Assembly: GCF_003590095.1 (NCBI RefSeq)
Contig: NC_039498.1
Location: forward strand, 4,588,001 to 4,652,000
Reading direction: 5' to 3'
From: Trichoplusia ni
Lineage: Eukaryota; Arthropoda; Insecta; Lepidoptera; Noctuidae
Length of the DNA: 64,000 nt
Shown here piece by piece: positions 1 through 12,900 of the stretch. Made by a program: the position numbers and the translations under genes. The first letter of the stretch is position 1. Each line of letters begins with the position of its first letter. The notes below the pieces were generated by a model. That model was given only the letters and a program-made list of their open reading frames with translations. It did no database searches and had not been told where the DNA came from.

Positions 1-48
1 GGAGGACATTATTACGGCGAGCATCTTGACAGAGAGCCGTCCTCGTGA
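1..48 (+). CDS. Possible C-terminal end of an upstream gene (partial)
   Basis: Frame 1 reads GGHYYGEHLDREPSS and then TGA at 46-48. It begins before the window, so only the last 15 codons would be present. The reading is hydrophilic and GC/CpG-rich, and the next 370 bases remain GC/CpG-rich before composition drops sharply to AT-rich near 420, as expected for a terminal exon and 3' UTR. I do not recognise the tail. Drosophila carries two tandem bab genes, so a bab paralogue is conceivable, but nothing here shows it. With only 15 codons, chance cannot be excluded. Confidence 0.33.
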   Translation, partial: GGHYYGEHLDREPSS

Positions 49-530
49 CGAGCGTCCCGCCGTCCGGGCCGGGCCGGCGCCCGTCTTGACCGTCCGACAC
101 GGGAATTCGATTAAGTTAGGTAGGCAGGGTAATTGGGACACCCACCACACCTACGCCCCACTTCCGTATCGCTAACCGCATCGTGTCGTTCTAACCTATA
201 CCGAGTATACCGAGCTCTTAAATGCTTGTGTATGTATCATTGATTCTGTATCGTCTTGAGCCCGGCCCTAATGAACGGTCGTCTGCGATCTTAGATCAAT
301 TGACAATTGACGTCCGTAGGATCTTGTGATTTATATATGCTGTGTGTGATTAGGGACGATTGGTCTGGGGAAGTGGTTGACCCTGTCAAGCATTTCGCTT
401 TGGACGGAGAGTAATAGCCGTTTTTTTTTGGAGAGATACAATTTCACAGTACGAAAAAAAGCCACGAAGATTTATAATTAATTCTGGAACAAACTATGGA
501 TATGAAATAAACTAAATGTGAAATAAGTGA
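49..530 (+). other. Probable 3' UTR of the upstream gene
   Basis: CpG-rich sequence to about 415, then an abrupt change to AT-rich DNA. An AATAAA hexamer at 506-511 is followed by G/T-rich sequence, which would place cleavage near 525-530. This depends on the partial coding call at 1-48 being right. Confidence 0.3.
506..511 (+). terminator. Candidate poly(A) signal AATAAA
   Basis: This is the first plus-strand AATAAA after the stop codon at 46-48. It lies just past the GC-to-AT change and has GTGACTTGATGG-type G/T sequence within 30 bases downstream. The hexamer is common in AT-rich DNA, so its position is the only support. Confidence 0.3.
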
Positions 531-699
531 CTTGATGGAAAACTGTAATCACTAACAAGGGAATCATATAAATGATTAGGCAATTTAATGTCAGAATAAC
601 TCGATGCATAATTAAATAATAACACTGATTACTCGACATGTTTCCGGGACAATTTATCAGCACTTACTTCACAATGGCGCTATTAAATGTGCGCCGTGC

Positions 700-835
700 A
701 CTTAGCGCGACGTATCGAGGGTTTGAGCGCCGTAAAGGTCAAGCATTTTTGTGATCTACGAATGGTTTTTCTGGGACGAATGTTTGTAACACCCCCGCAA
801 AACTGGGATGAAATTATTTGTTGTGAGTCGTTTTT
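700..835 (+). mobile_element. Degenerate tRNA-derived SINE fragment
   Basis: Eroded copy of the lepidopteran SINE family seen better at 17335-17480. Both share a 'GTGATCyACGAATG' block after 'AGCATTTTT', a C-rich stretch ending in CCCGC, and a GAGTCGTTTTT tail. The tRNA-like head is barely recognisable. Confidence 0.5.
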
Positions 836-2340
836 TAAATTGATTAAAAATAAAACGATTCAACTGATTACTGAATTTTGACTCGATTAATCTCCAAAAC
901 AACTAGAAAATTACTAAAGTTTGGATCTTTGCATCGTGAAAACGTTCCATTTATCGGATATATGCTATGTTGTATTTTATGAGATAGCTATTTTAGAGAA
1001 CTTCCTTGAACTGAACGACTTTCTTTCGACCCTTTTCCTTGGTTTAGTGTTTTTCGGTCGAATACTTTTTGGTATGAGCATCAGGTATACAAATACGGTT
1101 AAATCGGAGTCCTTGTAGAAATTCGGAAATATGATTATAACACACAACACTTACTGAGAAGTAAAAAGTGGAATTAATTACATCTTATGTGTATAAAAAA
1201 GTTCCTGTCCGTCAAGATGTCATCCCTCACAAACCCTACGATTACGTTAATGATAATAGCATAACCTTTACAGTATTAGTTTGTATATCGTGTTCTAGTC
1301 AATGAGTAACAATTAGCGGTCATAAACAATTTCCCAGTGCACCCGTTTCTCGATACTACATCGGGAGAGTTACGCGGATATTATTTTACCGTATTACAAA
1401 CATTTATAAATGTAAAATTTAAAATAGTTAACAATAAATAATCAATAAAGTACGCAACAAATACATTCTAAAGCTACCCACGCATGACACTTCGCCTCCG
1501 TACGAATATCAGCGTAAATCGAAACCTGGATTAAACTTACCACGTCACAAACAATCGCTAACCAAATATAATCCGGAGCATTCTCTTCGAAAATTCAGCA
1601 TGCGTTTGCACAAATACCTGCCTCTGAATACCGGTAACAAGTAACTTACGTGTAGGTAACATTCGTAACGAACCGGCTTGACCAACCGACCACACATTTT
1701 CAGATGCCTATCAAAATTCGTGCAGCAAGTCAATAACGAGCTGCGATTGTGCATTTTCCGAGATATTCCAAGGTTCCCTTGTTTATATATCGAGATTGTG
1801 CGGGCCTCTGCCGGGGGCGGTCGACAGCCTCTGCACGAATATCACGTGCACAATATGGCAAAAGAAAATCATGCGCTATCTGCAATTTAAAGATAATTTA
1901 TTTTATTATTAATTGTATCCCATCCTGTAAAGTATTTAATTCGATCCGTGACCTCAAAGTTTCTTAACTAAACGGAGGTGACCACAGCCTAACCGAGTAG
2001 TTTAAAGTAAGAATGAATATTATAAAATCCTAAGTGTCTGAATTTTATGCGATAGACCGCAGTTCATTATTAGTGTAGCCATCATTTGCAGACATGGATT
2101 GAATCCGAGCATTGTATGCTCATGTTCATTTAAAACAACTTTTGTGTCTTCCGAGGATATTTTAATTTTTGCTCAAATATCATAAAAAGAACTGGACGCC
2201 ATAAAAGTCCACTCCTTGAAGTGTAAAATAACATAACTGGGTGAGGATTTTTGCCGCTTTGAGGTACAAAATAAGTGTCAAAAATGTATTAGTCAATTGA
2301 AACAGGTTTAGATATACATAATATGTTTGTTATCTAGGAA
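836..2340. other. AT-rich non-coding stretch
   Basis: I see no gene. Short open frames are AT-biased and have no recognisable protein content. A modestly GC-richer patch at about 1795-1850 has no identifiable function. Confidence 0.5.
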
Positions 2341-2533
2341 CGTGTAGCGTGCCCACTGGTTATGTGTGGAGGCGTGAGCGAGCTTCGTGTTCGGCGGGCG
2401 GCTCGGTGAGCGGCTCGGCGGCTGAGCAACACGGCGCCGCGCAGCCTGCAACACGACCCGTAGACAACGCTACACCGTAACCAGTGTGCTACGCGCTACA
2501 CACACACCGGTGCTACAATACTCATTGGTGAGT
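2341..2533 (+). promoter_or_regulatory. GC-rich patch with strong splice donor: possible non-coding first exon
   Basis: A CpG-dense block at about 2365-2515 stands out from AT-rich surroundings. It ends in a strong plus-strand donor, CATTG|GTGAGTTG, with GT at 2528-2529. In insects, isolated GC-rich blocks followed by a donor are often promoters plus 5' UTR exons. The strand agrees with bab at 29 kb, so this could be a distal 5' exon. An imperfect inverted repeat (2342-2367 with 2472-2501) encloses the block, so a structured repeat is the alternative. There is no transcript evidence. Confidence 0.3.
2342..2501. repeat. Imperfect inverted repeat around a GC-rich core
   Basis: The left arm contains CACTGGTTATGTGT (2354-2367). 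The right arm contains ACACCGTAACCAGTG (2472-2486). Outer pieces GTGTAGCG (left) and CGCTACAC (right) extend the pairing. The loop is about 100 bp of CpG-rich DNA. Confidence 0.55.
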
Positions 2534-4118
2534 TGAAGAGGTGATTTGTTTATTACTCAAAAATATACGAGTACTGGTTGATTGTTCTTTTTAAATTGTT
2601 TAAATGATGTTCCTGCATGTCTTTGTCATGGGGCTAGACGTCACAGCTGATTGTTTTAAATTGACCAATAAAAGGCTTTTACTCTGCATAATTAATACTA
2701 ATGCATTCGATCCGATGGTAAGGCATTTATACTGTAATTAGTTTTGTCATACTCCTGCGGAGTGTACAGATGGTGTGGTTATTTTCATGATTTTTGAAAG
2801 TTTTGCATGTTTTTTTTTTTAATGTAAGCAATGATTGAAAGAATTTATTTTAAATTGATGGCCTTGTTTCATTAGTTAGAAGCATGATGTAACAACGTAG
2901 TTCTATAACGTCAAAATGTACTGTTTTTGGGGTATTAATTTTTAAACCTTCATTATATTACAAACTTTCCTACATTACTCTCTACTTACCATGTATAAAT
3001 CATAACATATTTTTCAATTTTTCTCGTTATTTATAAAACCACTTTACTCATAACTAACTAAGAACGCAACTATTAAATTTCATCGTGGATGTTTACAGAG
3101 AAATTTTCTCATATAAAAATCTAATAACACTTTATGGTAAACCAGGGAAGTTAATCTAAAGCCTTTCGTATACCGTCAGTCAGTGGTTTTATAGTAAGTA
3201 GCAAGCAGGTTTACAAAGGACCGAGAAATACTCAAAGTATTTAAGAAGGGAAAATTGCAAACAAACTTAACCTTTGATGAAAAGATTGACTGACATATTA
3301 ACTAAGATACGCTTACGTGTGAAAAACACAGTATTCTTTACTTTTCTTATGTTTATGTTTAAAGATCATAACACTATATAAAGATTAAAGAAAAAAGAAA
3401 CATAATACATAAGATTTTATAACAGAATATAAAATCTCCAATCCCCATACGTGTGCAACCTTCTATACTGGTCCTTACGCCGCGACCTTGAATTAACTAT
3501 AGCTGTCCGTTAGCCGCACATGTGTCTGTGGGAATGCACACGCCACGCTCAAACGATGCAAGTTTATTACAAATTAACGCCTTCGACGAATGTCTTCAGA
3601 GCCGCTATATATTATTAAATCATACGTACTGGTCTTAGTCTGCGAGCGTCTGTGATAACTATCTCTGTACGCTCGTACATGATTTAGTCGGAAGCTACGT
3701 TCGATGCCATTAAATATTAACTGTAAATATTGTGGAACATACGCTTTCGCATCTCTATGTCAATCTAATTCTCCAACGGTTGTAAGTTATCGATCCTTGC
3801 ATATTATCTTGTTAAGGAAAATATTAGTGCCAATAAAAATATGATTCAACTTCCAAGTTCCTCAGAGCAGACCAATAAGATTTGATATAATCCTAGATGT
3901 AGCCCACCTAAGTGGAAACTTATTGGATTATTGTGTCTCAGAGTATTGCAAATAAGATGGAGTTTATTTATGAAAGAAATGTTGTTGAAGGAATTGAAGC
4001 GCATATTTTAATATCTAAAGTTGTTAGGTAAAGCAATAAATCGTGATGAAAAAAGTATTTATCTTTGATACTACTTTATGAGACTGCTTGTGAAGTACTT
4101 TGAATGTTTATTATACAA
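2534..4118. other. AT-rich non-coding stretch
   Basis: No coding or RNA gene seen. Runs of T and AT-rich DNA dominate. Confidence 0.5.
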
Positions 4119-4370
4119 ACTAGCTGTTGCCCGCGACTTCGTCCGCGTGGTTAGAAGATATAAGTTATGATTTATATCTACCCTGTTTTTTTTCCACATT
4201 TTCCATTGTATCTTCGCTCCTATTAGTAGCAGCGGGAAGGTTTATAGCCTAAAACCTTCCTCGATGAATGATCTATTGAACACAAAAAGACAATTTGAAC
4301 CGGTAGTTCCTGAGATTAGCGCGTTCAAACAAACAAACAAACTCTTCAGCTTTATATATTAGTATAGATA
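4119..4370 (+). mobile_element. Short lepidopteran retroposon (SINE/RTE-tail type)
   Basis: Opens with CTAGCTGTTGCCCGCGACTTC and 'GTCCGCGTGG'. It continues through a 'CCTGAGATTAGCGCGTTCAAAC' region and closes with an (AAAC)n block, then CTCTTCAGCTTTATATATTAG and TATAGATA. This head and tail combination is one of the most abundant short interspersed elements in lepidopteran genomes. The copy is nearly full length and little diverged. I could not define target-site duplications by eye. Confidence 0.75.
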
Positions 4371-5875
4371 AGACGGCACGGATAAATGAGTGGTTCAGGT
4401 TAAAACGCCAAATCTAATGTGCGCGATGCGTTACTTGTCGATTTTCGTTCGTTGTTGATTTCATGGTGAGGGTCACTTTCAAAAATCTATAAAAGCATAT
4501 CTTCCATTCTGATTTCGATTACCAAATATATCATAAAATAATGATATTCCAGATATATCATTTTCATTAAATCGTGATCTTGTGTTTTGTGTCGAGGTGA
4601 AAATGCATTTGAAAATTTCCCCTTCCAAAAGAGTTGGTACTTAAAGATTATAATATACATATGTAAGTCTGAAGAAAGTTGATATTTTTCGAGAGTTCGA
4701 GCTAAATTTCTCCAATACAAAAAATGCATTTGGTTTAACATTGAAAGTTGCCTTGTATAAGGTGAATTTTTTTAAGATGTGTACGTAAATGTGGTATGTT
4801 TCGTTTTGCTTGAAGGTCCGTAGGCTATACGTCCGACGTGCCGGACGCTTCGCGATTCTTCCCTGACGTCTGTCGCTGGACGCTTGGCGTTTATGCTCGT
4901 CGCGTTAATTCGTGATTGGACAGACACCGGACTATTGTGCTAATATTACACGAATACATGAAACCATAACATTCGGATGTGACTTTTTAATTAATTTATT
5001 CGTATTGTTACGATTATGAGTTGTTTATTAGAGTAAAAGTGTACGTATAATATTTTAATCGAACATTAGTTATAAAGACGATTATTCGAAATAAATAGAT
5101 GCTATATACACGGAAATGAAAACTGTTAAAATAAAACTGTACTTCTTCTTTTACAGCTTTTTCAATTCCATGTCAGTTTTAAATGCAAAACAATAAATTA
5201 TTGTAAGTAATTAATTAGAATGCTATAAAAGCAATCACCTATTCATTGATAAATTCGAAGGTTTTGGTTGTCGTTCACCGGTGACCGACGCGACAGACAA
5301 CGTTCGTTTAAATACATGAGAAAAGTAGATAAATTGTGAATCAACTGATCTCTGGTAACATCCCTATTTACGTGCCATGTAGGCTTTACCTAATAAAATT
5401 AGGCCTTGCTTACACAATACAACTCGTCGCTTTCCCCCGACTAGACGGTTTGAAATGAACACTCAACTAAAAATTTTAGGCTTTAGTCGCTCGGAATCTA
5501 AAGTCTTCGACTATAATTTTTCGTCGCCTCATATACGAAAGGGCTTCATATTTTTGCATATTCATAGACTTGTTATCCTAAACTGGGCTTAACAACCGAT
5601 TGCGACGAGATACGTCAACATTTTTTTATTATTCAATAACTGATACAATGTTAGCAATCGTACAATCTTCATCTCCGGACTTGTTTCGCCGAGTTATTTT
5701 AAGTATTATTACTTGTTTTAAAGTTATTCAGAGGGCATGAATACTACTTTGTATATAAAATGTTCTATTTGAGCGCTCGTTTTAGTCCGATCGTCGCTTG
5801 TTTATTGACGATGGCGTCCATCGTCTTGAATGGTTGGATATTTAATGTATTTAAATGGTTTTTATTCTAGTATGT
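4371..5875. other. AT-rich non-coding stretch
   Basis: No gene seen. A small GC-richer patch at about 4815-4905 and a strong but isolated acceptor-like site near 5155 (CTTCTTCTTTTACAG) have no supporting context. Confidence 0.45.
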
Positions 5876-5950
5876 CGAGTCGTGGGCAAAGGTCTCCTGC
5901 ATGTTCTGGCATTAAACCTTATCCGGTGTCACATCTGGCTAGAGCTCGTG
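5876..5950 (-). mobile_element. Possible RTE-type retrotransposon remnant
   Basis: The plus strand carries GGGCAAAGGTCTCCTGCATG, close to the 'GGGCAAAGGCCTCC' signature of lepidopteran RTE-like elements. The complementary strand of that signature encodes the reverse-transcriptase C-terminus. The reading frame is broken and only a short piece is recognisable. Confidence 0.4.
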
Positions 5951-8659
5951 GTATGCGCGTCAGTCATTTCACCACCTTTCGAGTCATCTTTACATTGTCT
6001 TCTATAATGCAGTCTCTTTTTTTCGGACACTAAATTCTGAAAATTCAGTAATAAAATTACCAAAACCTGCATTTATTTTGTATCAATTATTCCACCTGAA
6101 TTGTAATTTAGGAGCCGATCTAAATTAATTACATTTAATGTCCATCTGTACTCCCCATAGCCATTCAAAACGCGGAGAGTACTTGCGTCGCAACCAGCTT
6201 AAATGTGTGTTGTAAGTGGCATGTCTGCCCATTCGTGCGTCCACGCCGCCGAGCATTGGACGTTCATTATTAATTCTAACTATGTACGCCACCCGTTCTC
6301 GCATATGAATCAGAGATTTCAGATCGTCCGTCAATCGTGGCCACTCATAATTGATGATATTAATTGCGGCATCATATTACTTAGGTATTTAACGGAGCTC
6401 CCAATTCAACATGCGTATTGGTTTGTTTTGCTCTGCGGGATTAGGGTCCACCATGCCGCTGTTTGTTTTATAAAGCCTGCCCGCTGCATCGCCACCATCT
6501 AATTGGCTCGGATGTAGCCTAACGACGAGGATGCTGACGTTTCGTCCGCTCTGTATAACATGACGTGACGTTTACTATATTTCACAACGCAAGCCGCATT
6601 TTCATCGAAAGTTTTTAGGCAATCCATTTAACATTTTGTTCGTTTCCATGAAATAAGGACGCTGTGTGAGATTATACTTGCTGGCTTTGTCACAATTATT
6701 TCGGTACTATATTAAGCTATGTTTGTTAAATGTGCTATGGAATCAAACTCGCTTTATGTATATCTTATTATGTCATAGCAAAATGGGACGTGATCAGACG
6801 TCTAGAAAAATATTAAAAGCACTTCAGAACGGAGCATTTTCTTTCTTCGACATTTTATGCATTCAGTCGCTGTTTGCGGAACTAAAATGCTTTAAAATCT
6901 TTTCGCGCTTCTAGGTGTCTTTAAATATCCGCTTCCCGCACGGATTACAGATGTCGGTAGGATCCGTGAGTGCATTTACAGGCAAAACCGTGTGTCCACA
7001 TACTCCCGTTTTAAACGAACATTTCTAGGGTTAAATACTGTTCGGCTGCACAAAGGTGAGTGCTGCATTAATGCAGTAATCCTAAATCCTCAAATGCAAG
7101 TCTTCTTGGTCGTAGTGTCTTTTGTTTCTCAGTGATTAGTGTAAAAGTTTATTGCCGCATCGTTATTCAATGAATTTTGTAAGTTACGAGGTATGGAAAT
7201 ATTGTTAACAGTCAATAAAATCGTATTGCAACTAACCTACATTTATAAAAGCGATCGAATAATAATGACGAGCTTATTAGGTATCATCAATCAGGTGTAA
7301 TTCTGAACTAGTTACGGATTAAATCATGGTTTGAAATACAATCGTATTTCTTACAGTAACCGGTCGCTAGAAATCATTATAAAAATTACAAGCCGCTTGT
7401 AATGATGTGCACATGTAATTTCTCATGCCAATCCGTTCCGGCGCTTCCTTGAAGGTTACAGGCCTTCGTTCAGTTGTGATTGAAAACTACTCGTAATGCA
7501 AAGAAATATGAACTCTATTGATATTCTCTAGCGAGGGCTAAAGACTGAAAATAGTATTAATTCTATTGTATGGCCTCGCTTCCATAATTTTCACGGTAAT
7601 CTCAACTGATGAATCCCGTGTTATTTTTCTAAATGCGGGCCACAGCAGTGCAGTGCTTAAAAAGTTTCGGGAAAAGTGTTTGTGGCATACGGAAACACCA
7701 ATTTATAAAACAGCGTTAAAACCCGAAAATGTAAACGAAACAGTGTTAAAACCAATAATTAATTTCTTTACTTTTTAAATAAGCGTTTTCTCTCTCGTAA
7801 AAACCGCGCAGACGTGAATAACTTGTATATAAATAAAAAGCAATACAACTCAATATTGAAACATGAAATAAAATCTTGTGTGAGTGTGTTTATCTTGAGA
7901 AACAAAACAAATAGGAGGTGAAATGCATCGCGCGTTTAAGTGAGAAATATGGTGAAAGAATAAATGTGTACTCGGGAGCTTACCGCGACCGCTCACACTA
8001 GCACTGTGTCTCGTGTGCAAGCGAGACAGAGGGCTTCACTGTGTAGAGCGCTGTCTCTTTCACGACTTCAACAGTATAACTTGAGGAGTTGGTGGTCGGG
8101 CCCTGAGCGCTGTATTTCTGTTCAAGACTTGTGATATCGAATGGAAAGTTTATTTCTTTGCCGTATTACTTCGGTATTAAGTTTATTGTATTAACAATAT
8201 GTTCTTATTAGTTGACTGTTAAGTAGTGTTGTTACTCATTTCAGGATAGACAAATTTTGCAAGATTTTTTTATTTTACCAATCTATCGTTTTTATCGATT
8301 CTATAGACTTTGTTACAGTTATGGATGTCATGCAGACCGATTTAACGTCTTGAATGATCTTATCTTAGTATTTCAACTATCTATTAATGTTTGCAATAAA
8401 GTTCAAAATCGTCTACACCGATAGTTTAAAACTTTTTCGATCGATTGAAGTTTTGTTCAACCTTTTAGTGCTATTATTTCGGAATGCACTTAAAATCGTC
8501 GATTGGTAAAAATAGAGCATGTTAAACAGCACTTTGCGCACTTTATTCGGGGTATTGTCACTTATTATTAATTAAGTAAAGACAGAGACTAATTTGCTGA
8601 AAATAGTTCCGAATTTAAAGAAAACTTATAACAAGACTCGTGTTTAATTGAAACTTTTT
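5951..8659. other. Non-coding stretch with weak open frames
   Basis: Composition is slightly richer in GC at 6120-6560, with overlapping open frames on both strands (6125-6334 minus, 6203-6502 plus). Neither resembles a known protein. A CAAAG|GTGAGTG donor-like site is at 7055/7056. A GC-richer piece at 7975-8105 has no identified role. Confidence 0.4.
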
Positions 8660-8740
8660 GTTTAGCCATTACTATCCCTCTGTAGAGCAAAGGCCTCCCT
8701 TTGATTTTTCCACTTTTTCCAGTCTATTGTTTTTCCTTAA
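8660..8740 (-). mobile_element. RTE-type retrotransposon 3' fragment
   Basis: GAGCAAAGGCCTCCCTTTGA, followed by a T-rich CCACTTTTTCC segment, matches the same plus-strand signature as at 5876. Here too the coding strand would be minus. It is short and untranslatable. Confidence 0.45.
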
Positions 8741-9668
8741 AACTTTAATTTTAACATTAAAAATACTATTAAGTATTTTGCTTAAGTTTTCTACACGCGT
8801 CTGAAATGACTTAATAATAATGAACAACAGCGCCATCTACAGCCACAAATTGTCACTAAACACATTCGCAACATCAAGTTGTGATGTGTATCATTGTCAT
8901 CGTAAAGCATGGGGGAAACACAGAGTTACGGTGCACGTAACCTCGCTAAACATGGTCCGGATGAACTAAAGAGAAATTATAATCCGTCCGTCACATAACT
9001 ACGGGTTAACTTTAATTAGCCGCTATCATTATTAATAATAGACCGCCTTATGGTACTGTTGTTGACACACGGCGTTTGTAATCTCATTGACAAACGTTTT
9101 TCAATGAAAATTGTGATTTTTATTTTTCATCCTGTGTTACTTGTGGTTTTTTTTAATTGTTGTTATGTTTATTGTCTAGTATAGTTGTAGAATGGGTACT
9201 GGAAATGTCTGTCACCTTGGAAACGGTCCTATAGACTTCTATGATTTGGCTCATCATACATCACATAGTCTTTTAAATCGCAACCCTAGGCAGAAAGAGA
9301 TGTGTAATTAAGTTTTGTGTATCAGAAGAGGCTAGAAACAAACTTGCAATAGTGTTGTAAGTTACCCTATTCAAAGCGAGATAACATTGTTACATGCCAG
9401 TTATACGTAGAAGATTAGTGTACACCAAAAGAGGCAGCGCTTGAAATTAATTTGTGTATTGTCTACGGAAAAGCGGTGAAAGATAGGCGTCCACATTAAT
9501 ATTCGTTAGCAAACTAGCAATCTGTGTTACAAGAACCTAGTAGTATTTCACATTTGTGAATAATTTACACGCAATATTAGGATGAGAATAGAATAATAAC
9601 TACATAAAAAAACTCGATTATACTCTTCCTTAGATCTCATCTTTTGCTATAACTGATGTAATTGAGAC
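8741..9668. other. AT-rich non-coding stretch
   Basis: No gene seen. CAGCGCCATCTAC at about 8829 is a motif often found at the ends of lepidopteran repeats, but no element could be delimited. Confidence 0.45.
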
Positions 9669-9925
9669 GCGCCTGTTGGTCTAGTGGTTAGTGACCCTGA
9701 CTGCTATACCGGAGGTCGTGGGTTCGATTCTTGCCCAGGACAAATGTTGTGTGATAAGCATGATCATTTGTTCTGGTGTCTGGGTTTAATTTATCTATAA
9801 TATGTATGTTTTTAGAAATGTATAAGTAAGTTTATCAGTTGTCTGGTTACCATAACACAAGCTCTGCTTAGCTTGGGATCAGATAACCGTGTGTGAGTTG
9901 TCCCAGGAATTATATTATTATAATT
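9669..9925 (+). mobile_element. tRNA-derived SINE, near full length
   Basis: The head is tRNA-like, with A box TGGTCTAGTGG at 9677-9687 and B box GGTTCGATTCT at 9721-9731. The usual lepidopteran SINE body follows: CCCAGGACAAATG, a TGATCATTTGTTCTGG stem, and the tail beginning GTTTATCAGTTGTCTGG with a further hairpin (CTCTGCTTAGCTTGGGAT) before the AT-rich end. The intact RNA polymerase III boxes make it the best preserved SINE here. It lacks an acceptor stem and has a long body, so it is not a functional tRNA gene. Confidence 0.85.
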
Positions 9926-12900
9926 TCTAAGTCTCAGTTTTCTCTTGTTATCTCTCTCAGCTTTAACTTCAAAGTAACGCCAGTCCGCCGAGCATCGCTT
10001 ACAAGGCTAGTAAATGATTCACGGCTCGTCCTACCCCAACCCAAACACCTTTGCACACAACTATCCCCCCGTAATTGTCTATACATATTAGCCTATAATT
10101 GTTAATAATGTACCAAGTACCAAGACTTGTAAATTGTATACGATTGAGTTGTAAGTTGCATCAATTACATGATAATTGCGAATATGTCCGCTTGGCGTTG
10201 ATGATTGTTCTCTTAATAAGCTCCGATGTTTTGTGTTCGCTGCTGTTATATACTGACTATTGTTATTCACTAGCTATTGTCATTAAAATGCCAGGTTGTC
10301 GTATTAGTTTGTTGATACGTAAATTTGTTGTATGTGTCGCTTTAAGTCTTATGACCGATGCAGTAATTCAAGGGCATGTGGTTTTCTAAATGTACCTCCT
10401 TATAGACACTAGCAAAATAATTATCTTATAAATTCAACACGAACAGGAATAATGGTTTCTGTCTTAAACCTAACTATGAATTTGAATGTAGCACTAAATC
10501 AGATGGGAAAAGTAAAAGAAGAAAAACGAACTTTAAAAACTATCTCCCGTCTCAGCGTAAATCCTGAAATACTAGACATCATCCGCCGATCGTCATAAAT
10601 AAATTGCACACAAAATACTCGCGGTATATTACGAGATAAACCGAGACAACCATTGCAACTTACAATTAACGTTAACACATTACAAAATCAGCCAGCCACC
10701 AACAACAGATCGACAATTTACAAATTAAAATCATTTTTAATTAGCCATCGAGTTAATTAAGTAAATTAACCGCGCCGTACGAGACTTGCTACCTCCCTTG
10801 ATGTTAATATTACTAATTGGTAGTCTGTAACGATGTGCGAAATATTATCGGCACGGCGAGTATATGATTTGTGACATAGATGATGCTAGATGACCTTAAA
10901 TAACAAATATATTTATAGAAAATAAATATCACTTCTAAGTGAAGTATTGTTCTAAAAAAAACAAATTGGTTTTTAGCTACTTTGAGTACATGTTACTATA
11001 CTCTTGTTATAGATCTATCTTTCGTTCGTTTTTGACATTTACACAATTCTCGTTTAAAGAAAATTTCACAGGAAAAAATCAACTGTGACGAAAATTCAAG
11101 TTTAGAAAAACATTTTTGTTTCAGTAAATGAAATTTCTTGCTTAAAAATATTTGACATCAATAACATATTAATAATACACTAGTTTCAAATTGTCTGATG
11201 TTATAAATATTTTAATAGGAAAGTGTCGGAAATGCAGCTTTCTTGGATACACATAAATGATGCATACAGTATACGGCGAAAGCAACAACCGACCGTTTTC
11301 CATGAAATTAATAATATTGTATGTTAAAACATTGTAAATTTAGAATTATGTATTAATAATAATATAATAATTTCCTTTTGTATTCTACATAATAATATAT
11401 TTTTACCGAAAACGGCGGTCGCTACAACTGACGTGTTAAGAGGTGTTTTCTTGTACTGTCACTTCATTGTTACAAGTCAGTAGTTCACTGTCAAAGTTGC
11501 ACCAACAGTTTAAGTGATAACATGAATATAATACGTGCCCGACAGGGTACTGGCCCGGAGACCATAAATGAGTACAATTGCAAATTATTAATTACTTACA
11601 AATTGAGTATTGAATATAATTAACACTGAGGTGTGCTTTTGTATACAATATGACCATAAATAATCATAAAAACTTGTCTAACAACGGCTTTCATTTCAAA
11701 TATCCTCAATTTTTAAACTAAAATTAAACTCAGTCTCTATTGATTATGGAAATGTTTTTACGACTACTAAGTTGCATTTTTAATAAATAGTGAGAAGACA
11801 TTTAGTAAGCGTTTCTATGAATCCCTTGTAAGTTAGTCCGAGTTCGATAGGCCTCGACACACCGTGAAGTGGTCCAAGCGAGGCATATGTCTATTCGTGG
11901 CAAATGGTTCGCAAGCCTTTGCTGTGCTATTTGCATAATATATGATTTGCATAGAGATTTACTCAGATGCGTGGAGAGCTAAGTACCGTGTCCATTGCAA
12001 TGTATTCATCGATGTTAATACTCTCGTACCTACGTCTGCCGATGGTGTCCCGTCGCAAGAATATTGCCATTGGTAATTCGCGTAAACTGAATATACATTT
12101 TATTTTGCATTTTGTCAGCTTAAGCTCCTCTCTTGAATTTAATACGTTTCATTTATATTATTGATAGGTTTCTGCTTGTAATGTTCCATAATTTTCATTG
12201 GTTTTGTACCATTTTGGTCGGCAAACCCCCTAGGCAATTTATTATCATCACACACTATCAATGTGTGATCATGCATTAAGAACTTAAGCAAACATACACA
12301 CATTCACTATCGCACAATGGGAAACATGAAAGCTCTGACGAAGGGTATAAAATAATCCATTTAATTATAACTTAATAACTCAAGAAATCGGCATAAGTTA
12401 GGTAAATCCAATAAGCATTAAATTGTAAATAGAAACTCAGCTTTGAAAGCGTAATTTCACGCGTTTTAGTTTGCTGTAATAACTTAAATAATTAAACCTA
12501 TTCAAGTTTGATGAAATATTGTTACTTTTACGCGTAATCTCGGGATTTATTTTAAACAGGAACTTTCCCCGCCTCATCAAGTTGTGGAAGTGAGACAAAG
12601 CATTATATTCTCCCACTTTTGCATCAGCAAAAATATTACAGTAAAAACTGTATGCTGTGACTGCTACACCGAGCTGTGTTGTTAACTGCGTGTTTATTCT
12701 TGTAATTATTATAAACACTAACATTTATATTATTTTCTCTTCGTCATTGGTATTTCATGATAACTGCTAATCAAAACTTTCAAATAGTGATTAAATAATT
12801 CATTTTATAGCAGAATTATTTTTCGATAATCATGCCAATCTTATTAGTTTCGAGAAGGCAAGATTAATTTGTTCAAAATAGGTTGTCTACCATAAAAAAT

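Noticed and set aside
9669..9740. Functional tRNA gene
   Set aside because: A and B boxes are present but there is no complete acceptor stem, and a SINE body follows. Similar heads recur at 13.7, 19.2 and 21.5 kb.
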